Below, piece after piece: positions 9,101 through 16,821 of a stretch of 64,000 nt of DNA. The translations under genes were made by a program, and so were the position numbers. Below the pieces are notes generated by a model, which made no database searches, was not told the DNA's origin, and was given only the letters and a program-made list of their open reading frames with translations. Source of the DNA: an uncultured Mycolicibacterium sp. (lineage in GTDB: Bacteria; Actinomycetota; Actinomycetes; Mycobacteriales; Mycobacteriaceae); NCBI RefSeq assembly GCF_937941905.1, contig NZ_CALDGS010000175.1, positions 1 to 64,000 of the forward strand, written 5' to 3'. Every line of letters starts with the position of its first letter. Position 1 is the stretch's first letter.

Positions 9101-10719
9101 TCCGAGGCGAGATACACCGCGAACATGCCGCGGTCCGGGATCGCGCCGCCGGAGGTCACCGCCAGCCGCTGCGCCCCGGGCCGGGCGGTGAGCGTGCCGG
9201 TGTCGCGGTCGTAGACCAGCCGCGGCCGCAGCTCGGCGAACTCGGTCGACGGATACTTGCCGGACAACAGATCCAGGGTGGCCTCGAACGCGCTGCGCGG
9301 CAGGGTGGCGAACGGGGCGCTGCGCCGCACCGCCTCGAACCAGTGGTCGGCGTCCAGCGGTTCCAGCGCGCAGGCGGCCACCGTGTGCTGGGCCAGCACA
9401 TCGAGCGGGTTGGCCGGCACCTGCATGGTCTCGATCCGGCCGGCCAGCATCCGCTGCACCGTCACCGCGCAGCCGATCAGGTCGGTGCGGTGTTTGGGGA
9501 TCAGCACGCCCTGCGAGATCTCGCCGACCTGGTGGCCGGCACGGCCGATGCGCTGCAGCCCGCTGGCCACCGACGGCGGCGCCTCGACCTGGATCACCAG
9601 GTCGACCGCCCCCATGTCGATGCCGAGCTCGAGGCTGGAGGTGGCCACCACCGCCTTGAGCCGCCCGCTCTTGAGTTCCTCCTCGACCTGGGCACGCTGC
9701 TCCTTGCTCACCGAGCCGTGGTGGGCCCGGGCCAGCAGCGGCGGGGCACCGTAGGTCTGCCCGCTGCCCAGCAGGTGCGCCGGCGCCCCGCCGGGCACGT
9801 CCGGGTTGGGCTGGGCCTCCAGCTCCAGGCCCAGCCGCTCGGCGTGGATCTCGTTGATCCGGGCGGTGAGCCGCTCGGCGAGCCGGCGGGAGTTGGCGAA
9901 CACGATCGACGAGTTGTGCGCCTCGATCAGGTCGACGATGCGCTGCTCCACGTCGGGCCAGATGGAGTTGTGCTCCAGGTCGGTCATGTCCGGCACCGGT
10001 ACCTGCACCGCCAGCTCGAACGTCTTGGCCGCCGGTGGGGCGACGATGCGGGCCGGCCGCGCCCCGGACAGGAAGCGCGCCACCTCCTCGGGCGGGCGCA
10101 CCGTGGCCGACAGCCCGATCCGCTGTGCCGGGCGGTGCAGCAGCATGTCCAGCCGCTCCAGCGACAGCGCCAGGTGCGCGCCGCGCTTGGTGGCCGCCAC
10201 CGCGTGCACCTCGTCGACGATCACCGTGCGCACCTCGGCCAGCGTCTCGCGGGCGGCGGAGGTGAGCATGAGAAACAGCGACTCGGGTGTGGTGATCAGG
10301 ATGTCGGGCGGCCGGCTGATCAGCTCCCGGCGCCGCGCCGGCGGGGTGTCGCCGGAGCGCACCCCGACGCTGATCGGCGGTACCGGCACGCCGCGCCGCT
10401 CGGCCACCCGGCCGATCCCGGTCAGCGGGGTGCGCAGATTGCGCTCGACGTCGACGGCCAGGGCCTTGAGCGGGGAGACGTAGAGCACCTGGGTGCCCGC
10501 GCCCGCGGGCCGGGGCGGTTCGGTGACCAGCCGGTCGATCGCCCACAGGAACGCCGCCAGCGTCTTGCCGGACCCGGTGGGCGCGATGACCAGCGTGTTG
10601 TCCCCGTCGGCGATGGCCTGCCAGGCCTGCGCCTGGGCCGGGGTGGGCTCGACGAAGGTGCCGGCGAACCACTCGCGCGTCAGCGGGCTGAAGCGGCGCA
10701 GCGGATCGTCGACGGTCAC
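6163..10719 (-). CDS. lhr: Lhr ATP-dependent helicase (large DEAH/SF2 helicase)
   Basis: This superfamily 2 helicase of about 1518 residues translocates 3' to 5' on single-stranded DNA and is thought to act in repair. Visible motifs are APTGSGKT (Walker A, about 45), VDEVHAV (DEVH box), SATVRPP (motif III), and motif V/VI sequences SLELGIDMGAVD and QRIGRAGH. They are followed by the large Lhr-specific C-terminal region ending FAATPRGLRLR. I chose the GTG at 10719 because homology begins just after it (DDPLRRFSPLTREWF). The frame stays open to an ATG at 10800, but that leader is Arg/Cys-rich and overlaps the divergent SDR start. The gene is upstream of nei with a 6-bp gap, forming a repair operon. 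Confidence 0.93.
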   Translation of the reverse strand: MTVDDPLRRFSPLTREWFAGTFVEPTPAQAQAWQAIADGDNTLVIAPTGSGKTLAAFLWAIDRLVTEPPRPAGAGTQVLYVSPLKALAVDVERNLRTPLTGIGRVAERRGVPVPPISVGVRSGDTPPARRRELISRPPDILITTPESLFLMLTSAARETLAEVRTVIVDEVHAVAATKRGAHLALSLERLDMLLHRPAQRIGLSATVRPPEEVARFLSGARPARIVAPPAAKTFELAVQVPVPDMTDLEHNSIWPDVEQRIVDLIEAHNSSIVFANSRRLAERLTARINEIHAERLGLELEAQPNPDVPGGAPAHLLGSGQTYGAPPLLARAHHGSVSKEQRAQVEEELKSGRLKAVVATSSLELGIDMGAVDLVIQVEAPPSVASGLQRIGRAGHQVGEISQGVLIPKHRTDLIGCAVTVQRMLAGRIETMQVPANPLDVLAQHTVAACALEPLDADHWFEAVRRSAPFATLPRSAFEATLDLLSGKYPSTEFAELRPRLVYDRDTGTLTARPGAQRLAVTSGGAIPDRGMFAVYLASDDEKPSRVGELDEEMVYESRPGDVISLGATSWRIVEITHDRVLVVPAPGEPARLPFWRGDGVGRPAELGAAIGAFTGELAALDRPEFEKRCAELGFDTNATENLWRLLDEQRQATGTVPSDTTLVVEKFRDELGDWRVILHSPYGLRVHGPLALAVGRRLAERYGIDEKPTASDDGIVVRLPDTVTESGAAPDFADLFVFDAEEIDPIVTAEVGSSALFASRFRECAARALLLPRRHPGKRSPLWHQRQRAAQLLDVARKYPDFPIILETVRECLQDVYDVPALTELMRGIAQRRLRLVEVETATPSPFAASLLFGYVGAFIYEGDTPLAERRAAALSLDPTLLAELLGRVELRELLDPQVVAATARQLQHLTEERAARDAEAAADLLRLLGPLTEAELAERSVPGAPVGAWLDGLRTAKRVLPVSYAGRDWWIAIEDIGLLRDAVGVAVPVGVPLAFTESVPDPLAELLGRFARTRGPFSTAEAAARFGLGLRVAADALGRLALDGRLVRGEFTDTADGTEQWCDAEVLKILRRRSLAALRAQVEPVGTAAYARFLPAWQHVGAEATSGVDGLAAVLEQLAGVPVPASAVETLVLPSRVRDYQPAMLDELLAAGEIVWSGTGAIGGGDGWVAFHPADTAPLTLAAPAELEFTDTHRAILDLLGHGGAYFFRQLAAGVPGDGEAVKAALWELVWAGWVTGDTFAPVRAMLTGTRRAGSRRSTPAHRQRARPPRLGRYSVAHAQVRSTDPTVAGRWSALPAPEPDATVRGHFLAELLLHRHGVVTKGAVAAEGVPGGFATLYKVLTAFEEAGRCQRGYFVESLGGAQFAVASTVDRLRGYLDEVDPHRPAYRAVVLAAADPANPYGAALPWPARGPDTEVAHRPGRKAGALVVLVDGELAWFVERGGRSLLSFCTDPAAHAAAAQALAGLVAAGRLPGLLVEKVDGSPVLGPDTDGRRAAVLNALTETGFAATPRGLRLR

Positions 10720-10798
10720 CCAGCCATGGTGCCAACACCGGGCGACATTCGGCGAACACCGGCGCTTGGACCCGCGTCGGCGGGGTATCCGCCCGACC

Positions 10799-11638
10799 AT
10801 GAGCTTTCCCGCGCAGCAGCAGACTCCGCCCGGCCACCAGCACCTGATGGACCCCGTCCCGGACTGCGGTGAGAAGACCTACCGCGGCTCGGGGCGGCTG
10901 GTCGGCAAACGGGCGGTGATCACCGGCGGGGACAGTGGCATCGGTCGTGCGGTGGCGATCGCCTACGCCCGCGAGGGTGCCGACGTGCTGATCGCCTACC
11001 TCGACGAGCACGACGATGCGGCCGAGGTGGCCGGATACGTCGAGGCCGCCGGGCGGCGCTGCGTGCTGGTGCCCGGCGATCTGGCCGACCCCGCGCACTG
11101 CCGCCGGGTGGTGGAACGCGCGGTCGCCGAGTTCGGCGGGATCGACGTGCTGGTCGCCAACGCCGCCTACCAGATGACCCACGCCGGCCTCGAGGAGATC
11201 AGCGACGAGGAGTGGGACTACACCTTCCGGCTCAACGTCGGCCACTACTTCCACCTGGTCAAGGCCGCGCTGCCGCACCTGGGTCCGGGCGCGTCGATCA
11301 TCGGCAGTTCGTCGGTGAACTCCGACATGCCCAACCCCACGCTGGCCCCCTACGCCGCCACCAAGGCGGCCATTGCCAACTTCTCGGCCAGCCTGGCGGA
11401 GTTACTGGGGGAAAAGGGGATTCGCGCCAACAGCGTGGCTCCGGGGCCGATCTGGACTCCGCTCATCCCGGCCACCATGCCGCCGGAGAAGGTGCGGCGG
11501 TTCGGCGAGAACACCCCGCTGGGGCGGGCCGGGCAGCCGGCCGAACTCGCCCCGGTCTACGTGCTGCTGGCCTCCGACGAGGCCGGCTACGTGACCGGGG
11601 CGCGGGTCGCGGTCACCGGCGGCCGCCCCATTCTCTGA
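10799..11638 (+). CDS. SDR family oxidoreductase (YghA/YhxC-like)
   Basis: This 279-residue short-chain dehydrogenase belongs to the stress-associated group with an N-terminal extension (PPGHQH...DP.PDCGEKTY). The Rossmann motif TGGDSGIGRA is at about 45-54, NAAY follows the fourth strand, and the catalytic serine and YAATK pair are at about 170-190. PGPIWTPL marks the substrate loop. NAD(P)H-dependent carbonyl or alcohol redox is expected; the substrate cannot be read from sequence. The ATG at 10799 is divergent from lhr, sharing an ~80-bp intergenic region. The next gene on this strand is the DUF559 module, which looks unrelated. Confidence 0.88.
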   Translation: MSFPAQQQTPPGHQHLMDPVPDCGEKTYRGSGRLVGKRAVITGGDSGIGRAVAIAYAREGADVLIAYLDEHDDAAEVAGYVEAAGRRCVLVPGDLADPAHCRRVVERAVAEFGGIDVLVANAAYQMTHAGLEEISDEEWDYTFRLNVGHYFHLVKAALPHLGPGASIIGSSSVNSDMPNPTLAPYAATKAAIANFSASLAELLGEKGIRANSVAPGPIWTPLIPATMPPEKVRRFGENTPLGRAGQPAELAPVYVLLASDEAGYVTGARVAVTGGRPIL

Positions 11639-11682
11639 GCCCCGCGCCGGCCCGCACCGGTCCGCCCGGCCCGCCCCGGCCC

Positions 11683-11740
11683 GCGAGTGTGCGGTTTCAT
11701 CCGCAACACGCCGCGCGGGCGTACGAAATCGCACACTCGC
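11683..11740 (+). repeat. 58-bp palindromic repeat, left copy
   Basis: The element begins gcgagtgtgcggtttc (11683-11698) and ends gaaatcgcacactcgc (11725-11740). The 16-bp arms are complementary except for one base. The centre holds cacgccg and gggcgtacg. An inverted, diverged copy lies at 12680-12737, on the other side of the single gene between them. Confidence 0.85.
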
Positions 11741-11810
11741 ATCACCGGGGCTGTGGATAACCGCCGCTGAGCGGGCGATCCTGTCGGCACCGGCCGCGAG
11801 CGTTGCGGCC

Positions 11811-12689
11811 ATGGACGAGCTGTGCCGGCCCTTCCTGGCCACCGAGGCGCTCGACGCCCGGCTGTTGACCTCCCGCGAACTGCGTCGATTCTTCACCGCG
11901 GTGTATCCCGGCGTGTGGGTCCCCCGCGGGGTGGAACTCGCCCCTGGAGAACGTGCCCGCGCCGCCTGGCTGTGGTCGCGCCGGCGCGCGGTGGTCGCCG
12001 GGCTCTCGGCCGCGGCGCTGCACGGTGCGAAATGGCTCGAGCCGACGCTGCCCGCCGAGCTCGTCAGCGCCAATCGCCGGCCGCCCCCGGCGATCGTCGT
12101 GCACAGCGATGCGTTACGGCCCGGCGAGATCGAGCGCCGCGCGGGCATGCCGGTGACGACCCCGGCCCGGACGGCGTTCGATCTGGGCCGGCGGCTCGCC
12201 GTGCCGGCGGCGGTGCAACGGATCGACGCCCTGCTCAACGCGACCGGCATCGACGTCGGTGCGATCGATGCGGTGGCGCAGGCGCACCCGGGTGTGCGTG
12301 GGCTGCGCCGGCTGCGCGAGGTGCTGCAGCTCGTCGACGGCGGCGCCGAATCGCCGTACGAGTCGCGGACCCGGCTGCTGCTGGTTCGGCACGGGTTCCC
12401 GGTGCCCGAGACGCAGGTCAGGGTGTACGACGAGCACGGGCGCGTCGTCGCGCGGATCGATCTGGGCTGGCCGGAGTACCGGGTGGGGGTGGATTTCGAC
12501 GGGGCGCACCACTGGACCGATCCGCGGCAGCGCAGCGCCGATGCCGAACGCTACTGGCTGTTGCCCCGGCTCGGCTGGACCGACATCCGGTTGACCGCGG
12601 GCATGCTGCACAACCACCCGCGGACGTTCCTGCGGCGGGTGGGCGAGGCGCTGACGGCGCGGGGCTGCCCGCAGACCTGGCGAGTGTGA
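11811..12689 (+). CDS. AbiEi-like/DUF559 (Vsr-fold) endonuclease-like protein
   Basis: This 292-residue protein has two parts. The N-terminal half (about 1-130) has the layout of AbiEi-type winged-helix proteins: LLTSRELRRFFTAVYPGVWVP, then SAAALHGAKWL and MPVTTPARTAFDL. The C-terminal half (about 185-285) resembles the Vsr/DUF559 nuclease fold: ESPYESRTRLLL with conserved Glu/Arg, then VARIDLGWPEYRVGVDFDG and HHW with the acidic cluster, then RD-like residues near the end. Such genes are multi-copy in mycobacteria and annotated as endonuclease domain-containing proteins; I know of no established function. The stop codon lies inside the right-hand palindromic repeat. No methylase, antitoxin or recombinase is adjacent. 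Confidence 0.75.
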   Translation: MDELCRPFLATEALDARLLTSRELRRFFTAVYPGVWVPRGVELAPGERARAAWLWSRRRAVVAGLSAAALHGAKWLEPTLPAELVSANRRPPPAIVVHSDALRPGEIERRAGMPVTTPARTAFDLGRRLAVPAAVQRIDALLNATGIDVGAIDAVAQAHPGVRGLRRLREVLQLVDGGAESPYESRTRLLLVRHGFPVPETQVRVYDEHGRVVARIDLGWPEYRVGVDFDGAHHWTDPRQRSADAERYWLLPRLGWTDIRLTAGMLHNHPRTFLRRVGEALTARGCPQTWRV

Positions 12690-12737
12690 ACACCCGTACG
12701 CCCGGGCGGCGTGTCGCGGACGAAACCGCACACTCGG
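12680..12737 (-). repeat. 58-bp palindromic repeat, right inverted copy
   Basis: Read on the minus strand it begins ccgagtgtgcggtttcgtcc and continues cacgccgcccgggcgtacg. It matches the 11683-11740 element at roughly 50 of 58 positions by eye. The inner arm (gtgttcacactcg) is diverged, perhaps because it encodes the last codons and TGA of the gene. Confidence 0.8.
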
Positions 12738-12755
12738 CAGCGGAAGGGGAGGCGG

Positions 12756-14282
12756 TCAGCCGAAGTGCACGCCCTGTGCCAGCGGCAGGTCGGTGGAGTA
12801 GTTGATGGTGTTGGTGGCCCGGCGCATGTAGGCCTTCCAGGCGTCCGAGCCGGATTCCCGGCCGCCGCCGGTGGCCTTCTCCCCGCCGAACGCCCCGCCG
12901 ATCTCCGCCCCCGAGGTGCCGATGTTGACGTTGACGATGCCGCAGTCCGACCCGTCGGCGGCCATGAACCGCTCCGCCTCGCGCATGTTCAGAGTGAAGA
13001 TCGACGACGAAAGCCCTTGCGGCACCGCGTTGTTCATGGCGATCGCCTCGTCGAGATCGGTGTAGGTCACCACGTAGAGGACCGGCGCGAAGGTCTCGGT
13101 GTGCATCAGCGTGGTCTGCGCCGGCATCCGCACCAGGGCGGGGGAGACGTAGTACGCGCTGTCCACGCCGAGATCCTGGCGCCGGCCGCCGAACACCTCG
13201 CCCCCGTCGGCGCACGCCTGCTCGAGCGCGGAAACCATGGCCCGGTAGCCGTTCTCGTGGATCAGCGGACCCACCAGGGTGCCCTCGGCGAACGGGTCGC
13301 CGACCGGCAGCTGCCGGTAGGCGTCGACGATCCGCGCCGAGACCTCGTCGGCGATCGAGTGGTGCACGATCAACCGGCGCAGCGTGGTGCAGCGCTGCCC
13401 GGCGGTGCCCGCCGCGGCGAACACGATCGCCCGGATCGCCAGGTCCAGGTCCGCCGACGGGGTGACCACCGCGGCGTTGTTGCCGCCGAGTTCCAGCAGT
13501 ACCCGGCCGAACCGCCGGGCCACCCGCGGCCCGACGGCGGCCCCCATCGCCACCGAACCGGTGGCCGAGACCAGGGCCACCCGTGGGTCGTCGACCAGCC
13601 GCTCGCCGAGCCGCCGGTCCCCGAGTACCACCCGGCTCACCTCCGGCGGGGCGCCCACGTCGGCGGCGGCCCGCTCCAGCAGTGCCTGGCAGGCCAGCGC
13701 GGTCAGCGGCGTGAGTTCCGAAGGCTTCCACACCAGGGTGTCGCCGCACACCAGCGCGACCGCGGCGTTCCACGCCCACACCGCGACCGGGAAGTTGAAC
13801 GCGGTGATGACGCCGACCACGCCGAGCGGGTGCCAGGTCTCCATCAGCCGGTGCCCGGGCCGCTCGGAGGCGATGGTCAGCCCGTAGAGCTGCCGTGACA
13901 ACCCGACGGCGAAGTCGCAGATGTCGATCATCTCCTGCACCTCGCCGAGCGCCTCGCTGGTGATCTTGCCCGCCTCCAGCGTCACCAGCGTGGCCAGATC
14001 CTGCCGGTGCGCCACCAGCAGTTCGCCCAGCCGGGCGACGAGCCGGCCGCGTACCGGCGCCGGGGTGCTGCGCCAGGTCGAGAACGCCTGCGCGGCAGCG
14101 GCGATCGCGGTGTCGAGGTCGTCGGCGGAGTGCTCGCGCAGCGGGAACAGCTCGGCACCGGTGATCGGGGTGCGGGCGGCGATCCCGCCGCCTGGGGCCT
14201 GCGGTTCGGTGCGCACGCCGAGCCGGTGCAGGGCCTCGCGGGCGCGGGTGCGCAGCGCTTCGGTGGAGGGCAGGGGGGTCAT
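12756..14282 (-). CDS. pcd: Piperideine-6-carboxylate / alpha-aminoadipate semialdehyde dehydrogenase
   Basis: This 508-residue ALDH7-type aldehyde dehydrogenase oxidises the semialdehyde made by lysine 6-aminotransferase to alpha-aminoadipate. NAD-binding segments FNFPVAVWAWN and TGSVAMG are visible. The catalytic glutamate lies in LELGGNN and the catalytic cysteine in GTAGQRCTT (about residue 305). The start is the ATG at 14282 (MTPLPSTEAL). Longer readings into the lrpA region carry no homology. It is divergent from lrpA with 46 bp between starts and stands beside lat, so the three form the lysine-catabolism unit known from M. tuberculosis (Rv3290c-Rv3293). Confidence 0.92.
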   Translation of the reverse strand: MTPLPSTEALRTRAREALHRLGVRTEPQAPGGGIAARTPITGAELFPLREHSADDLDTAIAAAAQAFSTWRSTPAPVRGRLVARLGELLVAHRQDLATLVTLEAGKITSEALGEVQEMIDICDFAVGLSRQLYGLTIASERPGHRLMETWHPLGVVGVITAFNFPVAVWAWNAAVALVCGDTLVWKPSELTPLTALACQALLERAAADVGAPPEVSRVVLGDRRLGERLVDDPRVALVSATGSVAMGAAVGPRVARRFGRVLLELGGNNAAVVTPSADLDLAIRAIVFAAAGTAGQRCTTLRRLIVHHSIADEVSARIVDAYRQLPVGDPFAEGTLVGPLIHENGYRAMVSALEQACADGGEVFGGRRQDLGVDSAYYVSPALVRMPAQTTLMHTETFAPVLYVVTYTDLDEAIAMNNAVPQGLSSSIFTLNMREAERFMAADGSDCGIVNVNIGTSGAEIGGAFGGEKATGGGRESGSDAWKAYMRRATNTINYSTDLPLAQGVHFG

Positions 14283-14328
14283 GTCGTCACCTTCCGCTGT
14301 CGTCGGGTGGGTTCGATACAGTGCGGCC

Positions 14329-14808
14329 ATGGGGGAATCCGAGGAGCACGCGCACCCGCCCGTGCCGTTGGACGAGATCGACCGGATCCTGGCCCGCGAA
14401 CTGGTGGCCGACGGCCGCGCCACGCTGGCGCACCTGGCGGCCCGTGCCGGACTGTCCGTCTCGGCGGTGCAGTCGCGGGTGCGCCGGCTCGAGGCGCGCG
14501 GTGTCATCACCGGTTACCACGCCCATGTCGACCCGGAGGCGGTCGGACAGCAGTTGTCGGCGTTCGTGGCGATCACCCCGCTCGATCCCTCGCAACCCGA
14601 TGATGCCCCGGCCCGGCTGGCGCACATCCCGGAAATCGAGTCCTGTCATTCGGTGGCCGGCGAGGAGAGCTACGTGCTGCTGGTGCGGGTGGCCTCGGCG
14701 CGGGCGCTCGAGGACCTGCTGCAGCAGATCCGCACGGCGGCCAACGTCCGGACCCGCAGCACCGTCATCCTGCAGACGTTCTTCGAGCGACGCCAGCACG
14801 TGCCGTAG
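14329..14808 (+). CDS. lrpA: Lrp/AsnC family transcriptional regulator
   Basis: This 159-residue Lrp/AsnC protein has a helix-turn-helix at about 15-60 (LDEIDRILARELVADGRATL, then the recognition helix SVSAVQSRVRRLE). A RAM effector-binding domain at about 75-150 includes SCHSVAGEESYVLLV. In mycobacteria the homologue regulates lat in response to amino acids and starvation. It lies 55 bp upstream of lat on the same strand and is divergent from pcd, so it is positioned to control both. Confidence 0.9.
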   Translation: MGESEEHAHPPVPLDEIDRILARELVADGRATLAHLAARAGLSVSAVQSRVRRLEARGVITGYHAHVDPEAVGQQLSAFVAITPLDPSQPDDAPARLAHIPEIESCHSVAGEESYVLLVRVASARALEDLLQQIRTAANVRTRSTVILQTFFERRQHVP

Positions 14809-14810
14809 GA

Positions 14811-14863
14811 AATTATCCGGCATGTGCCAATTCTGACAGTAAATTCTGCGATAGCATGGCGGT
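14811..14863 (+). promoter_or_regulatory. Putative Lrp operator and lat leader
   Basis: The 55-bp gap before lat is locally AT-rich. It holds an imperfect dyad, aattatccggca/tgtgccaattct (14811-14834), with matching ggca..tgcc inner and aatt outer elements. It is a reasonable LrpA site by position only. No strong ribosome site precedes the lat ATG. Confidence 0.35.
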
Positions 14864-16213
14864 ATGGCCGATGTTCCGTCCCGTCATGCGCTGACGCCGG
14901 AGGACGTCCACCCGGTGCTGGCGCGCAGCGTGCTCACCGACGGGTTCGACCTCGTGCTGGACCTGGAGTGCTCCCGCGGGTCGCAGCTGGTCGACGCCCG
15001 CACCGGGGCCCGCTATCTGGACATGTTCACGTTCTTCGCGTCCTCACCACTGGGCATGAACCACCCCGCGCTGGCCGACGACCCGGCCTTCCGTGACGAG
15101 CTGATCGCGGCCGCGCTCAACAAGCCGAGCAACTCCGACGTCTACACGGTGCCGATGGCCCGGTTCGTCGACACCTTCGTGCGGGTGCTCGGCGACCCGG
15201 CCCTGCCGCACCTGTTCTTCATCGACGGCGGCGCGCTCGCGGTGGAGAACGCCCTGAAGGTTGCCTTCGACTGGAAGAGCCGGTACAACCAGGCGCGCGG
15301 CCTCGACCCCCGGCTGGGCACCAAGGTGCTGCACCTGCGCGGCGCCTTCCACGGCCGCAGCGGGTACACGCTGTCGCTGACCAACACCGACCCGGTCAAG
15401 GTCGCGCGGTTCCCGAAGTTCGACTGGCCGCGCATCGACGCGCCCTACCTGCGGCCCGGGCTGGACGCCGACGACATGGACGCCCTGGAGGCCGAGTCGC
15501 TGCGGCAGGCCCGTGCGGCGTTCGAGGCCCACCCGCACGACATCGCCTGCTTCATCGCCGAGCCCATCCAGGGCGAGGGTGGGGACCGGCACTTCCGGCC
15601 CTCGTTCTTCACCGCGATGCGGCGGCTGTGCGACGAGTTCGACGCGCTGTTCGTCGTCGACGAGGTACAGACCGGCTGCGGGTCCACCGGCACGCCGTGG
15701 GCCTACCAGCAGCTCGGGATCCAGCCCGACGTCGTCGCGTTCGGCAAGAAGACCCAGGTCTGCGGGGTGATGGCGGGTCGGCGCGTCGACGAGGTCGCCG
15801 ACAACGTGTTCACCGTCAGCTCCCGGATCAACTCCACCTGGGGCGGCAACCTCGCCGACATGGTGCGCGCCCGCCGGATTCTCGAGGTGATCGAGGCCGA
15901 CGGCCTGATCCCGCGAGCCCGCCGCCTCGGCCGGCATCTGCTCGACCGGCTGCACGACCTGGCCGCGGAGTTCGACGGCCTGGTCTGCGATGTGCGCGGC
16001 CGCGGGCTGATCTGCGCGTTCAGCCTGCCCACCCCGGCCCAGCGCGACGCCCTGCTGCAGGCGCTGTGGCGGCGCCGGGTCATCCTGCTGCCCACCGGCG
16101 TCGACGGGGTGCGGTTCCGGCCGGCCCTGACCGTCACCGAGGCCGAGCTCGATGCGGCGGTGGCGGCGACGCGCGCGGCGCTTGTCGAGCTTCGTCACGC
16201 ATCAGCCGCCTGA
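14864..16213 (+). CDS. lat: L-lysine 6-aminotransferase
   Basis: This 449-residue class III PLP aminotransferase transfers the epsilon-amino group of lysine to 2-oxoglutarate, giving the substrate of Pcd. Visible family features are FIDGGALAVENALKVAFDWK near residue 120, the Asp-containing strand LFVVDEVQTGCG, and the PLP lysine in FGKKTQVCG (about 300). SSRINSTWGGNL follows and the aminotransferase C-domain ends the protein. In M. tuberculosis Lat is a starvation-induced enzyme. The last ~80 bp overlap the convergent Mrr-like gene. It is downstream of lrpA. Confidence 0.93.
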   Translation: MADVPSRHALTPEDVHPVLARSVLTDGFDLVLDLECSRGSQLVDARTGARYLDMFTFFASSPLGMNHPALADDPAFRDELIAAALNKPSNSDVYTVPMARFVDTFVRVLGDPALPHLFFIDGGALAVENALKVAFDWKSRYNQARGLDPRLGTKVLHLRGAFHGRSGYTLSLTNTDPVKVARFPKFDWPRIDAPYLRPGLDADDMDALEAESLRQARAAFEAHPHDIACFIAEPIQGEGGDRHFRPSFFTAMRRLCDEFDALFVVDEVQTGCGSTGTPWAYQQLGIQPDVVAFGKKTQVCGVMAGRRVDEVADNVFTVSSRINSTWGGNLADMVRARRILEVIEADGLIPRARRLGRHLLDRLHDLAAEFDGLVCDVRGRGLICAFSLPTPAQRDALLQALWRRRVILLPTGVDGVRFRPALTVTEAELDAAVAATRAALVELRHASAA

Positions 16214-16751
16214 TCGTCGAACGCAGCCGGGGCAGCTCGTCGCGGCCGACCAGCACGCAGCCGTGCTGCTCGGCCAGCGTGCGGGCGGCCGCGGTGAACT
16301 CGTGATTGGTCACCACCATCGTGCGAGTACAGTCGTGCACCGGCGCCCCGGCGACCACCTCCTGCACCGCGTCCGGCCCCACCGGGCGGGACCGGCGCTT
16401 GCACTGGACGGCCAACCGGTTCGGCCGGTGGCCGACGATCAGGTCGACCCCGAAGTCACCGCTGACCGATGTCATGATCACCGGCACCCCGCACGAGCGC
16501 GCGACCCGGGCCACGTAGTCCTCGAATTCCGTCCCGGACATTTCGGCCCAGCGGTCCAGCTCGGCCGGGCGCGGGGTGAACCCGCCGCGCACCACCCCGG
16601 CGACGAACCGCGGCAGCACCACGAGCGTGGGCGGGACCAGCACCGCGGCCACCAGTATCCACGGCCAGGCCAACCCGGCCAGCCCGGCACCGATCCCGAC
16701 GGCGACGGCGGCCAGCAGGTAGAGCCGGAACAGCAGCGCGGCGCGCGACAT
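16134..16751 (-). CDS. Membrane-anchored Mrr-type restriction endonuclease-like protein
   Basis: This 205-residue protein has two hydrophobic helices at the N-terminus (about 4-22 and 28-50) followed by a cytoplasmic Mrr_cat domain. The nuclease core is recognisable as MSGTEFEDYVA, then SGDFGVDLIV and LAVQCKRRSRPVG, which supplies the D...QxK metal-site motif, and VVTNHEFT. Proteins of this plan are thought to cleave modified or foreign DNA, but many TM-Mrr proteins are uncharacterised. The ATG at 16751 is followed directly by the first helix. Its 3' end overlaps lat by 80 bp tail to tail. No methyltransferase is nearby, consistent with a stand-alone Type IV-like enzyme. Confidence 0.8.
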   Translation of the reverse strand: MSRAALLFRLYLLAAVAVGIGAGLAGLAWPWILVAAVLVPPTLVVLPRFVAGVVRGGFTPRPAELDRWAEMSGTEFEDYVARVARSCGVPVIMTSVSGDFGVDLIVGHRPNRLAVQCKRRSRPVGPDAVQEVVAGAPVHDCTRTMVVTNHEFTAAARTLAEQHGCVLVGRDELPRLRSTIRRLMRDEARQAPRASPPPPHRARPR

Positions 16752-16785
16752 GTCCGCATGGTATGACCGGGGTCCGACGGCGACG

Positions 16786-16812
16786 GGTTTACCGCAGGTC
16801 GTGACGGGGAAC
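16786..16812 (+). promoter_or_regulatory. Putative SigF-type promoter for usfY
   Basis: GGTTT at 16786-16790 is followed after 16 bases by GGGAAC at 16807-16812. This is close to the mycobacterial SigF pattern GGTTT-N15-17-GGGTA, with one mismatch in the -10 box. The expected transcript start would fall within a few bases of the ATG at 16822, giving an almost leaderless mRNA. Confidence 0.45.
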
Positions 16813-16821
16813 GCCGAGCTA

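Noticed and set aside
10720..10800. Longer N-terminus for Lhr from ATG 10800
   Set aside because: The extra 27 residues are Arg/Cys/Trp-rich, overlap the divergent SDR start, and match nothing expected of Lhr.
7061..11278. 1405-codon minus-strand frame over lhr
   Set aside because: Same-strand alternate frame of lhr; Arg/Ala/Gly repeats only, while the lhr frame has all helicase motifs.
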